Source: Aquatica leii
Taxonomy: Eukaryota; Arthropoda; Insecta; Coleoptera; Lampyridae
Reading direction: 5' to 3'
Assembly (NCBI GenBank): GCA_035610365.1
Contig: CM069432.1
Location: 76,202,520 to 76,266,519, forward strand
DNA: 64,000 bases
In this document: positions 45,678 through 56,434 of the stretch, in pieces
How the letters are laid out: each line of letters starts with the position of its first letter
How positions within the stretch are numbered: the first letter of the stretch is position 1
Notes under the pieces: model-generated
Database searches by the model: none
Told to the model about the DNA's origin: nothing
The model's input: the letters and a program-made list of their open reading frames with translations, nothing else
Program-made: the position numbers and the translations under genes

Positions 45678-47441
45678 CAGTGGCGTCTTAAAAGCTAGGC
45701 GGAGTAGGCGGCCGCCTAGGGCCCCCAGCTTGCGAGGGGGCCCCAAAGAGACCAAAAGCACATAAATTTTGTACTTACGCCATTCTAGCTCTCGATTTCT
45801 GAATTCACGTCGTGTAGCTTTACTGTAACGGATTTGTTTAGAGGTGACAATGCTGCACTTCCGGCTATTTGTAAGTAGAAGTCTTAGGGTCTTATAGAAC
45901 GAAGCAAGAGATAATAAAGGAAAGATTTATGTACAAGAAACACACAGTACGCGATAGCAATCGTGTTTAACAAAGTACAATCGGAGTACCGAGTTAAAAC
46001 AATTTTGTAGAAAATAATTTTCTTAGCAGAAATTCGTTTATTTTTATATTATTAATCTAGTTTTTTAATGGATTATCTACTTAAAATGTAAGTGTGTCAC
46101 TGTATCGAACCCCAACATTTTTTTGTCTTTGCTTCGAACGAACACTCTAAGTTGATGATAACTATACTAAAATAATTGTTTAACGAAAATAAAACGTAAC
46201 GGTATTAATCTGATGCAGAGAAAAGAAAAAAAGCAGAGAGAAAGCATGAAGTTACAGAAAAACTGCGCGGATCCATACGAACTTTTTTAATTCCTTCCTT
46301 CCCTTCTTCGACGTCTTATGAAGTGCAGGTAAAAGAAGTGCCACTTGAGGAAGTAGTACCTGAGTCCCTCAATGATGAAAAGAAATCGAACATTTGTGAA
46401 TCTAGTAAACGCGTTGATCTTGAAGAAAATAATGATTTTAACATGCCCAAGCGTACGCCGGTTAATGAAGATATTGTTCTATGGAATGCTGTTTTAACTG
46501 ACACAATGATTGACTTTGTCATTAAATATCCTCCAAAAAATATTGGCGATATCACAAGTTTAAAATGTCTTGACAATGATAGCGATCAAACTTACTATCG
46601 AGGACTAACAAATGAACACTTTTACCGTAGATTACCTAGTAGTGCTAAGGAAAAAAGAGAATGGTTAGTGTTCTCAGCTCACACAAAGTTTCAGAACATG
46701 AGCAATCGAAAGAGTATATGGCATCCATGTACATTGTCTATAACAGATCAGTAACAATAAATCGCATCGACGATAGTTTTGCAAACGAGATAGTCTCCCA
46801 AGAAAATTATTGGCGGAAGGTTCTGCTCCGAGTAGTTTCTACTATTAAGTTTTTGACACGCCTTGGTCTACCATTTAGAGGACATGACGAAAGTAAAATG
46901 TCAACAAGGAAAGGTGTTTATAATATTTAAGTGATTATGACGAGTTTTTGAAAATGCACTAGAAGAAGTACAATTACCGTGGAAAAGGTAACACAAATTA
47001 CTTATCTCATAATATTTGTAATGTGTTTCTTTCAATAATTGCAAAAAATTTAACAGAAATAATTGTACAGGAAATAAAAGATGCTAGTTTTTACAATTCT
47101 ATCGTGGATTCTACACCTGATATTTTTCATGTGGACCAACTGACATTCATTATAAGATAGGTTCATAGAAATGATGATAGTAAAGAGAGATTTTTACAAT
47201 TTTCACCAATTTCAAACCAAACAGCTCTATACTTGAAAAACCACATTCTACAAAAACATAGTCTATTCTTCGATTTGAGATAAAGTTATGTAGAAGACAA
47301 AGTTACAATAATGCGTCGAATATGGATAAAAATTATCATTATAAAGCGTTCTAAATATGGTTTTCTGGTTTGGGTTGACTATCTAGGGGCCCCAAAGTGT
47401 CTCTGCCGCCTAGAGCCCCGACGTTCCTTGATCCGCCACTG
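45678..47441 (+). mobile_element. 1.76-kb hAT element inside the P transposase
   Basis: Ends CAGTGGCG and CGCCACTG with the 8-bp duplication ACCAACTG on both sides (45670-45677, 47442-47449). The ends carry GC-rich blocks around GGGCCCC. Inside is part of a ZMYM1/DUF4371-type transposase. The host P frame continues across the empty site, so the insertion is clean and later than the P gene. Confidence 0.93.
46323..47290 (+). pseudogene. hAT (ZMYM1/DUF4371) transposase fragment
   Basis: Frames in order show MIDFVIKYPPKNIGDI and LTNEHFYRRLPSSAKEKREW, part of the TTF-type zinc-finger segment. After a shift near 46660-46740 come SFANEIVSQENYWRKVLLRV and FLTRLGLPFRGHDESK. After more stops follow IVQEIKDASFYNSIVDSTPD and HVDQLTFII. 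The core and C-terminal dimerisation region are deleted. It is only distantly similar to the hAT at 4470-8736, so this is another family of the same group. Confidence 0.8.
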
Positions 47442-49274
47442 ACCAACTGGGGTAAATACAAAATTGTTCCGAAGTTTTGAAAGTAAAATTCAGACCATGA
47501 CAAAGAAGGAAAAAGAGTGTGTGTTATTAGTTGACGAAATGAGTATAAAAAAAGATGTAGAATATAATTCTAAACTGGATGTAATCGAAGGGTTTGAAGA
47601 TATAGGCCATCTTGGTCGTAAATCCAAAATTGCTACCCAGGCATTGGTATTTATGGCGCGTGGATTAATTCATAAACGGAAAATTCCGGTTAGTTATTAT
47701 TTATCTTCTACATCTGTAAAATATCAACCTCTTACAGCTCTCATAACACAAAATGTAGAAGCTTTAGTAAGCGCCGGATTAAACGTTCGTGCTATTGTGT
47801 GTGACCAAGCAGCGACAAATAGAGCTGCTAACCAAAATTTAGGAGTCACATGTGACCAGCCTTTTTTTGACATAAACGGGAAAAAAATATATGCAATTTT
47901 TGATGTACCCCACCTGCTTAAAAGTATAAGAAATAATTTAATGTCTCAGGATATTTATATTAATAAAAAAGGGACTTCATGGAATGACATAAGAGCAGCT
48001 TATTTTATAGATAAAGCTTCCAATACAGCTAAAGCGTTAACAAAAATTACTGAATCTCACATCAATCCAAATACATTTCAAAAAATGCGTGTCAAATTTG
48101 CAACACAAGTTTTTTCGAGAACGATGTCTGCTGCTATTTCTACTTGTGTAAGTACGGGACAAATAACAACTAGCACTGCAACGAATACCGCGTGTTTTTT
48201 GTTAAAACTTAACCATTTATTTGATGTATTAAATAGTCGCATTTTAAATCATTCTAACCCTTATCAGTGTGCTCTATCGGCAAGGAATTCAAAATTAGAA
48301 GATTTTTTGTATGAAATGATGGAATGGATTGATACGTGGAAATGTTATACGTCGAAGAATAACTTAAAGGGAGGTATTTATTGCTTTAAAGGCTTAAAAC
48401 AATCTATTCGAGCTACTTTGTTACTGTGGAGTGACTTAAAATGAGACGGGTATCAATTTTTACTAACAAGTAGACTTCAACAAGATCCACTCGAAAATTT
48501 GTTTTCTGTTATTCGAAGAAGAAGTGGAAATAATACTAATCCCTCAGCAAAATCTTTTCAGCAATCTTTACAATGGAATATGCTAGTTAGACTTCTCAAA
48601 CCACCAGAGAAATCTAATTGTGAAATAGACGAAGATGTGACTATAGATATTGAAGATGTATCGTCGCAAGTTGAACAAGAAGATGAAGAAGAAAGTAGCA
48701 TTTCATTGCGTTTTGAAACTGACCAAAACGACACGAGCATATCATAAACGACCAACAGAACATGGTTTATAGTAATGATAACAAAATTACTTTAGAAAAC
48801 TGTTCGGTGGTATATGTAGCAGGATATGTTCTTCATAAAATTATAAAAAAATTTAATTGTCAATACTGCAAACAATTATGTTTCGAAGGCACCTTGAACA
48901 ATACGAGTGAACTTTTTATATTACAAAAAGATTATGCTAAAGATGACGTTAAGTACCTAAAGATTCCAAATGATAAAGTAATTTTGGTTGTAACTACAGT
49001 ATTAGACGTATTTACTGAATATTTCAAAAACAATAAAGCAAAAACAAATTTTAAGAAAATTTTATTAGAAAATGGTCATATTCAAATATCAAAAGATATA
49101 CCTGGTTGGTTAAATAGTAATTCCGTTTGCTATCAACACAAATTATACTTAATAAAGCATTTGATAGAATGTAAATTAAAAAAAACATTGAAGTGGTTAT
49201 CACAAGAGATAAGGATCAGTAGTTGTCGTACGCAAATAAAAAACAACAAAGTAAAGAATTTAAACAATATATAA

Positions 49275-50469
49275 AGATAAATAAATACAAGTAATTATGT
49301 TCTAAATAATGGCAACTTTCTTAACAGTTGTTCCAAGTTAAAGGTGCTCCTTAGAAAATTAAAGATTTTTTTCGTTTATAAATTTGTAATTAAAATTGTA
49401 AACTTGTTTTTACTACCTACAGTTTTTAATGTACCGGTTTAGAGGAATTTACTATTGTTTATTTATTTAAAACATTGTATACGCTAAATCAAACTTGTTG
49501 TATGTACGAAATTGGTGAAACAATACTTATGTTTAGTCATTTTAGTTTTAAATTTTTTAATTAGGTCATTTTGTTTTATTTTTTAGTCTTATTATGTACA
49601 TATTATGCTATTGCATTTACATTACATATTGTTGATTTAAACCACATTACCTATTATGTGACTCATCGAAATCAAACGCGGAAGCATGTACGAAATTTGT
49701 AGAGCTATACTGGCTACACTTATTTTTATGTATCTTATGTACCGTATAATTTATTATGTAGTACATACTATATGTTACTGCATTTATAAAAAACAGTAAA
49801 TTTTAATAAATTTTATTTTGTATAATGGTATGATTTTTGTTAACAAGAATTGTTTACTAACAAATCCAATTACTTCTGTGATTGGATTTCGCCAATGGTC
49901 AATGTTTAATTATAATCTTAGAACCAGATTATGTAGGAGTTAAATTGTACAGACTACATATTTGAAAAAGTATATACATTTCATTTTCTTTTGTTTGCGT
50001 GCAGTGTAAAAGTGCATCTAGGTACCTGTCATCTATTCCTTGAAACCTTTTTTGACCGTACTTAAAGGATTAATCATCAGAGCAATCCGGTCCGAAACTG
50101 TAGTGGTAGAAACTTCTTTACAAATATACATTACAAATGATACTTGGCAACTCTGTTAAATAAAAACAGGTTGAACAGCTTACTGTCCCTCTATTGTGAT
50201 TTTACATCCTTCTCTTTCATTATCTAAGAAATTTACTTTTCTGGTTAGACTATCGAAAAATGCAAAAATGTGTAATATTTTCGCATAGGCAACACACCGT
50301 ACGCGCTACGTATTTCTTCGTTACGTTGAATCTCTTTACTATTATATGCTCTTTGACTAAACTTACATTTATACCATGAGTGTAGAACTGCTCTTAAGCA
50401 TTTTGCAATATTACAAAAAAAGCGTTGATTATACATTTTTTATACATTAATGTAACATTTGTAAAATAT
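49275..50469. other. AT-rich sequence downstream of P gene
   Basis: No gene recognised. A small palindrome, CCAATTACTTCTGTGATTGG, lies near 49866. Presumably it includes the 3' end of the P-type element. Confidence 0.45.
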
Positions 50470-50653
50470 AAATATATATATAAATAATACTATAAATATT
50501 ATTTTTTAAACATTTTTAGAATGTTTTTCTAATATTGACTTTGCAACGTAATTCTGGCTATTAAGACGTTTTTGCAATGTTTCTAAAAATGTAAATATAT
50601 CTTTTGTACAACATTGAAAAAAACATTTCAAAAATATTTTCTTGTTGATTGGG
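50470..50653. repeat. Right terminal repeat ...TTGTTGATTGGG
   Basis: The inverse complement starts CCCAATCAACAAGAAAA, matching the end at 20778. It is followed directly by TTGCTATTACTGAGG, where the ~0.6-kb unit resumes. AACATT- and AACGT-rich sequence precedes it, as in the ends at 20778 and 12098. Confidence 0.65.
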
Positions 50654-51230
50654 TTGCTATTACTGAGGTTCTAAGAGTTTCGAATGAGGGTAATGTCCGT
50701 ACAATTGTTAATGTTGCAGGAGGTAATTAGAAATGCAACTAATTTTAAGGTGCCTGTTGCACGCAAAGTTCGCATTTAACAGTGTCGAATGAGAGTAATG
50801 ACTGCACAATTGTAATTGTTGCAAGAGGTGATTAGAAACGCATTACTGCAAGCTGTAATTAGAGATGCAATTGACTTCAAGATGACCGTTGTAGAAAGTT
50901 GTTATTGTGGCAGGAGGTAATTATAAATAACTTTATTGAATTACCACTACACTACCATGTTCTTCAAGGTGACTTGTGCACATTTGCACATTGTAGTGAG
51001 GTGAAACACCGGACATTAACATATCGTTAAAACTTTTTTTCTGTTTAACTTGGTGTTTACTGTATGTTTATTATCGATGCGATTTAATTGTATGAAATGT
51101 ACAAAAGTTATTACAAATGCTATTTACCTTGTACAATTGTAAGTGACTTGTGCACATTTGCACATTGTACTGACGTCAAACACCTGTCGTTAATATAGCG
51201 TTAAAACTTGTTTTTACTTATTACATTTTA
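50654..51230. repeat. Partial copy of the ~0.6-kb repeat unit
   Basis: 50654-51080 matches 20160-20695 with internal deletions, from TTGCTATTACTGAGG to GATGCGATTTAATTGTATGAA. After that it diverges and a sub-block, AAGTGACTTGTGCACATTTG, recurs (about 50968 and 51142). Confidence 0.8.
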
Positions 51231-51249
51231 TTTTAACTTTCCTGTCGTT

Positions 51250-51256
51250 GCTATAA
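51250..51256 (+). promoter_or_regulatory. Candidate TATA box of the virus-like module
   Basis: TATAAAG lies about 70 bp upstream of the ATG at 51320, just after the repeat unit. Inferred from position. Confidence 0.4.
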
Positions 51257-51319
51257 AGAGCGTAAAATAATGTCTTGGTAATTAGTTGTGGAAGTAAACT
51301 GTTGGATCATCAACAACAA

Positions 51320-51776
51320 ATGAGTAAGTATAAGTAAACTTTTTGTAGAATAAATTAAATTATTTCAATATAAAATAGTGGCAAGCAATCTTCAAGGACG
51401 AGCAAAGGTATCTTCAAAACGAAGTAACGTATGTATGGGTGGTAAAGGGAAAAAGTTGATACCAAGAAAATGTAAAACAAAAACTGTTCCAAAAAATTCA
51501 ACAGTTATGTCTTCGAACTCTAATGTACGTAAAGCTAATGATTTATTAGCCGAAATGGAAAATGCGGTTCAGAACGTTATGAATTTTGTACCTGCCGTAA
51601 AATGGGAGGATAGTATGCTAGCCAATAACGATCGGGAGGCGTATGTGACAAACACTGGCGAAATAGGTAATAATTCAAATGCAAATGATCCAACGTGTAG
51701 TGATAGTGTAGCAATAGTCAAAACGTTGGAAAGGAAAGTAACGCCCGATTATATGCGCAATCCACGTTTGCAATAA
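51320..51776 (+). CDS. Unrecognised basic protein with spliced start
   Basis: A 132-codon frame lacks its own ATG at the 5' end. A 55-bp intron (51324-51378, GTAAGT...ATAG) would join ATGA at 51320-51323 to TGGCAAGC and give a methionine start in frame. The N-terminal third is Lys/Arg-rich (KGKKLIPRKCKTK). The middle has LLAEMENAVQNVMNFVPAVKW. No family recognised. It is the first gene in the virus-like module. The remainder up to 52190 has only broken frames (for example IIKIVSKICVSEYSC near 52075). Confidence 0.45.
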
Positions 51777-52370
51777 ACAAAAGTCAAACTAAATGGATAT
51801 CAGTAAGATTATGTGCAGAATTACAATTCGATTCTGTAGTAAAATTGATGGAAAAAGGACACGTTAACGCAAATTGAATGGAAAACATTGGTATTGAAAG
51901 TATTGAAAATCAACGCGCGGAAAAGACAATTTATTTGGCTTACGATTGATTTCACGAAATGTGGAAATTATGCGATTTAGTTATGAGCCAATTGATATTA
52001 TTAAAAAGGTTGGGATACAAACGTTATTACGATAGCGTTGAAAGGTGGCGACGTAAAAGAAGATATAATAAAAATTGTTTCGAAAATTTGTGTGTCTGAA
52101 TATTCTTGCATTACAAAAGAATTGCTTATTTTCGGCATGGATAAAATATTATTAGATATCGATTTTCGTGAACACGTAAGAGCGTAATTAAAGCCAATAA
52201 ATTAAAAAGTAGTAATGGTGGGGGGGTAGTCATTCAGTATGTGTAGTAAGACTATTAGAGGTTGTAGATCATAAGTTGGTGAAAAAGAGGAGAAGAAACA
52301 ATGTATTATTATATTATGAATAGAATTTTGTTTTTGGACAAGTTCTATATTGCTAGTGTCTCGAGGAGCG

Positions 52371-52697
52371 ATGCTGGTGCAAGATTTAACGTACGAATGC
52401 TACATGGGAGCAGAGCATCTATTATCAATAATGTTCAAAGCATATGAGGACGGTGGACATCAATTCCTGTAATTGGATGGCGTTTTCCAAATGGGTGATT
52501 GCGTAATACAATACGAGTGGGTTTCGGAATTAGAAGATATGCGTCGAAGATTCGAAATGGATACAGAAGTTTACGATGCAGATACTGTGATGTTGAAAGA
52601 AACTCTGGACTATATATTACCGGAATCATTAGTATCATCACCGTCATCATTTGTAGACGACTTAGACAAATTTAAATATGTATGTAAAATAATGTAA
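52371..52697 (+). pseudogene. Unrecognised acidic protein with one stop
   Basis: An ATG at 52371 opens a frame with MLVQDLTYECYMGAEH. A TAA near 52470 interrupts it, and it continues in the same frame with MGDCVIQYEWVSELEDMRRR and an acidic C-terminus to 52697. 109 codons in all. No family recognised; by position it would be a structural or regulatory gene of the virus-like module. Confidence 0.4.
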
Positions 52698-52922
52698 TGT
52701 AAACAATTATGTTATTATAAGAAAGTAGTTAGTATATGATAATATAGATAATGAAGTTTCAGTTTAAGTAATTTCCATAGAAATGTAATGTAGGTACCTA
52801 CCTGTTTGTAACGCTTAATAAATTATAAGATATGTTGAAAATGAAGCTGTATTTATTTGTCGACGCGCGCTGGTGACAGTTAACATTATGAATGCTGAAA
52901 AGAGAGTGTACTTTAATAATAT

Positions 52923-53060
52923 ATGCCAAGTAAAATATTTGGTAACGTGGAAATTTGCTCATCAACGACTACAGATAGATATCGAATTGAAAGAAGAATA
53001 AAAGAGGCAGAAGTAAATATTGCTTTGGTTTCGAAAGAAGATCACAGATTGAAAATTTAG
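52923..53060 (+). CDS. Small frame, 45 codons, unknown
   Basis: ATG at 52923, charged peptide containing RYRIERRIKEAEVN, stop at 53058-53060. It lies between two module genes. It could be a small viral protein or chance. Confidence 0.25.
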   Translation: MPSKIFGNVEICSSTTTDRYRIERRIKEAEVNIALVSKEDHRLKI

Positions 53061-53191
53061 CAGGAAAGTTTCTTGCAATGAAACGAATAATGATAAAATA
53101 TATAACGTAGAAACAATAATAAAAGCTCATTTATTTAGTGTTTGACGGCAAAGGTGTACACATGTGGTAGAAGAAAGATATTTATTTACGA

Positions 53192-53896
53192 ATGAGTAAA
53201 CAATTAAAAAAACTATTTTCACAGAAAACGGGCAATAAAAATAAGAAGAGCGATCCTAACGGACATGGAATTATAAATACATTGATCAATAAGTTGCCGG
53301 TAGAATTGTATATACCTGGTTATAACTATTGCGGTCCCGCAACAAAACTGCAAAAGCGTTTAGAGCGTGGTGACGTCGGAGTTAATAAACTAGACGAATC
53401 TTGCAAGAGACACGACATTGCCTTCGAATCCTATAAAGATTTGAACAAACGTCACGAAGCGGACAAAGAGTCGACAAGAAATCGTTTGCGCACGGTAGCG
53501 GCGATGATGAAAATTAAAACAACTATTGGCATGGGAATAAGGAAGAGACGTAAGAAATCTAAACACAGAAGGTCAACGAAACGTGATGGAACATTAAGTT
53601 TTGCTACAGCTGTTCGACTAGCTCGACAAGCAGTAGCGCGTTCTGGCAGTAATAATTTATTGCAAAATGTTAAAGCGGTGTACAGTACATTAAAAAAGTA
53701 ATCTAAAAAAATTAAAGCTCTAAGGAGTAGGACGATACGTATACCTAAAAAAGGTGGATTTTTACCTTTGATACCATTGTTTACCGCCTTAGGAGCATTG
53801 GGTTCTTTAGGAGGAGGTGGTGCTGCAATAGCGAAGTCTGTTAACGACTTGAAAGAAAAATTAGAAAAACGACGGTGGGCAGCGGATTTTACATAA
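53192..53896 (+). pseudogene. Parvovirus-type phospholipase A2 capsid-like protein
   Basis: The 169-codon frame has the parvoviral PLA2 fold signature: a calcium-loop motif YNYCGPATKL (usual form YCGPGT, so one Gly is Ala) and the catalytic helix LDESCKRHDIAFE with the His-Asp pair. A Lys/Arg-rich, probably nucleus-directing stretch follows (RKRRKKSKHRR). It stops at TAA 53699-53701, yet the same frame remains open for 64 more codons. That extension encodes a Gly/Ala/Leu-rich segment (FLPLIPLFTALGALGSLGGG) and a charged end. Such PLA2 proteins are capsid components of parvoviruses and of Polinton/adintovirus-type elements, where they help cross membranes. This is an old, degraded copy. Confidence 0.75.
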
Positions 53897-53929
53897 AACC
53901 ATATAAAAGCGGGTGTGGATTATTTATGA

Positions 53930-54303
53930 ATGGCTATTCAAAAAACTAATTAAATTGCCTCGTCGAGCGTCAACTAACGATTCATTAAAAAAGTATGCTC
54001 AAAAATATCAAATTCGCAATTTTCGAGGAGTATTTATGCGAAAAGATTAGAAAATACGAGAGAGGAATTGTGAATCTAGATGAGGTGGATGGAGAAGGAA
54101 CCCATTGGGTAGCATATAAAAAAGTAAACAATAACATTTATTATTTCGATAATTTCGCTGATTTACCTCCACCATTAGAAATTATACAATATGTATCATC
54201 AGATGGTAGAGACAGTGACATAAATTACAATTATAAAAGATATGAAAACGTCAAAGACATAAATTGTATACAGTTGTGTTTATGCTTTTTGATAAATAAA
54301 TAG
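53930..54303 (+). pseudogene. Adenain-like cysteine protease, frameshifted
   Basis: The N-terminal part (KYAQKYQIRNFRGVFMRKD) lies in one frame ending about 54049. After a one-base shift the rest (frame from 53995) shows GIVNLDEVDGEGTHWVAYKK, YYFDNFADLPPP and NCIQLCLCFLI. The His of THW, the acidic residue of YFD and a late Cys fit the catalytic set of adenovirus/Polinton Ulp1-like maturation proteases. The residue after that Cys, usually Gly, is Ile. It lies 35-100 bp after the PLA2 gene on the same strand, supporting one virus-like module. Confidence 0.72.
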
Positions 54304-54499
54304 AAGTATAACGTAGTAGAAACCACCAGTTTAAGATAAGTGTGCAATAACGGTGCAATGAAGAAAGAAAACCCACTCTTGTCCAACACGTTTACACTAA
54401 CAGGAAGTAATACGGAATTGTGTTGTGATTTTAATCCGCCCCTATATATTTGGACGATATAGTAGATATTAAAAATTAGCTTTACTAAACGTCGAGACG
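54304..54499. other. Junction between virus-like module and Copia fragment
   Basis: No motif recognised. The break between the two elements lies here; no terminal repeat of either was seen. Confidence 0.4.
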
Positions 54500-56434
54500 T
54501 TTAACTCGATTGCAAACGTAGACGAAAAGAATAATTTGTTTGTGTACAAGATGTGCATTATTGTAAGGAAAATGATTTGAGCTTGTGGCATAGAAGATTG
54601 GGACATTTAAATTATGGAGGATTAAAAATATTAGGTTTGCCATTATCAAAAGATAAGTGTACGCAATGCTTAGAAGGAAAAAGTACAAAACGGTCATTCA
54701 TTTCACAAGTAAGTCGAACAAGGAATATAGGTGAACTGATACATTCAGACATTAGTGGACCTATAAATCCTGAAGGTATAAATGGAGAAAAATATTTCCA
54801 AGTACTAATAGATGATTATTCGCATTTTACATTTGCAAAGCTTCTAAAAAGTAAAGATGAAGCAGAATTAAATATTATTGAATTTATACAGTTAATCAAA
54901 ACACAACATGGAAACAAAACAAAACGCATACGTTTAGATAATGGAGGAGAATTTACTTCAGATAAGTTTAAGAGATTTTGCAGATATCGAGGGATTAGAA
55001 TAGAATACACGTTACCATATAACCCGCAGCAAAATGGTACAACCGAGCGCATGAATAGAACACTTTTGGATAAAGTACGAACCAAATTTGCAGAAACAAA
55101 ACTACCAAAACATCTCTGGGGTGTGGCAGTGGAGTGTTCAGCATATGAATTAAACAGATGTCCAACAAGAGCGAATAGAAATGGAATGACTCCAGCACAA
55201 ATCTGGTATAAACGAAGAGATTTAAGTAAGTTGAAGGTTTTCGGTTCAAGGGCATGGATGGTAAAACTGCCAAAAGAAAATAAATTGGAACCTAGAGCAA
55301 AAGGTATGATCATGGTAGGTTATTGTGGAGGTGGGTATCGCTTATGGAATGACAAGGAAAATAAAATAGTAAATTCTACAAATGTTACTTTCGATGAATC
55401 TAAAACCGAATATAAAGAAGAGAAAATAGATGTCAATGTGGAAAATAAAATTGAATACATTGAAGAAGAATTTGAAATAGAAGAGAACGAAGACGAAAAA
55501 TATGAAGATAAAAGTAGATCCACAGAACAAGATAAAACAGATGAGTTATTAAAAACTTCAAAATCAGGAAGAGTAATTAGTCAACCCAAACATTTAGAAG
55601 ATTATGAAATTTATTCTGCATACTGCTTATTAGTAAATGATAAGGTACCTACAATGTACAGCGATGCAATACAATGTAACGAGTGGAAACAAGCTATAAA
55701 CAATGAATTGGAATCACATAAAGAGTTAAATACGTGGACCCCTGAAGATTCAAGAAAGCAATTGATACAAGATGGGTGTTTCAAGTAAAAGAAGATGGTA
55801 CAAAGAAGGCTCGTTTGATAGCGAAAGGGTTTCAACTATGTATGCACCTGTGGCTAGAATGGCTACGGTAAGAATGATTTTAAGTCATGCAATAAATAAC
55901 AACTGGATGATAAAGCAAATGGACATACCAACAGCATGCTTAAATGGTACTATTGATCATGATATATACATAAAGATTCCTGAGGGAGTGAAAGAAGAGA
56001 CAAGAAAAATTTTGAAGCTAAATAGAGCATTATATAGATTGTAGGAGGCTCCAAAATGTTGGAACAATAAGATTAACGAAGTACTTTCAACAAATGGTTT
56101 AAGAAGATCACAACACGATTTTTGTTTATATACCTATAGGAGAAAATGTTTGGATGGTAATTTTTGTGGATGACATTATAATTACGGGTGAAAAAGAAAG
56201 GATCGAAATTATAGCAAGATTACTGGGAAAAGAATTTAAAGCCAAAGACTTGGGAGAAATATCAAATTTCTTGGGAATGAAAATTACAAGAAATGGAGAG
56301 AACATGAAAATAACACAAGAAAGATATATCCAACAGATATTAAAGACGTTTAATATGATTGAATGCAAAGGTGTAAATATTCCTATGGAAGTTGGGTTTC
56401 AATTAAGGACCGAGGTTCAAGAGATTAAAGAAGT
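54500..56434 (+). pseudogene. Second Copia pol fragment, cut by Gypsy
   Basis: Enters at the GAG-pre-integrase motif LWHRRLGHLNYGGL with CTQCLEGKSTK. The whole integrase core then follows in one frame (54553-55788): IHSDISGP, IDDYSHFTFAKL, IRLDNGGEFTS and NPQQNGTTERMNRTL, then LKVFGSRAWMVKLP and an acidic linker. The RT is frameshifted near 55775, has a TAG near 56042 (ALYRL-stop), and resumes with VIFVDDIIITGE near 56160. It ends abruptly at the Gypsy 5' LTR. The RT motif that is usually TAFLNG reads TACLNG. The family differs from the Copia at 10771. Confidence 0.9.

Larger units (their letters stand above)
44341..49274 (+). pseudogene. P-element (THAP9-like) transposase gene, interrupted
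   Basis: Starts at ATG 44341 with a THAP zinc finger (CVYLECNRSRATHP, LSFFGFPLD, EWLKNCGN, VCGKHFDEKDF). A one-base frameshift lies near 44565. Exon 1 ends at a donor (CAG/GTAAGA, intron 44834-45298, both sides phase 0). Exon 2 (from 45299) has a basic coiled-coil region and LYYKSPSLYHFMRES. A 1764-bp hAT element then intervenes. The P-type catalytic region resumes with LVDEMSIKKDV, VCDQAATNRAAN, IFDVPHLLKSIRNNL and LQQDPLENLFSVIRRRSG. Defects are an in-frame TGA at 48442-48444 and a frameshift near 48750 before a C-terminal block with ENCSVVYVAGYVLHKI. It resembles an almost complete transposase with few lesions. Confidence 0.88.

Noticed and set aside
54816-55835. Several minus-strand frames within Copia 2
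   Set aside because: Antisense to a well-supported integrase and RT; no motifs of their own.
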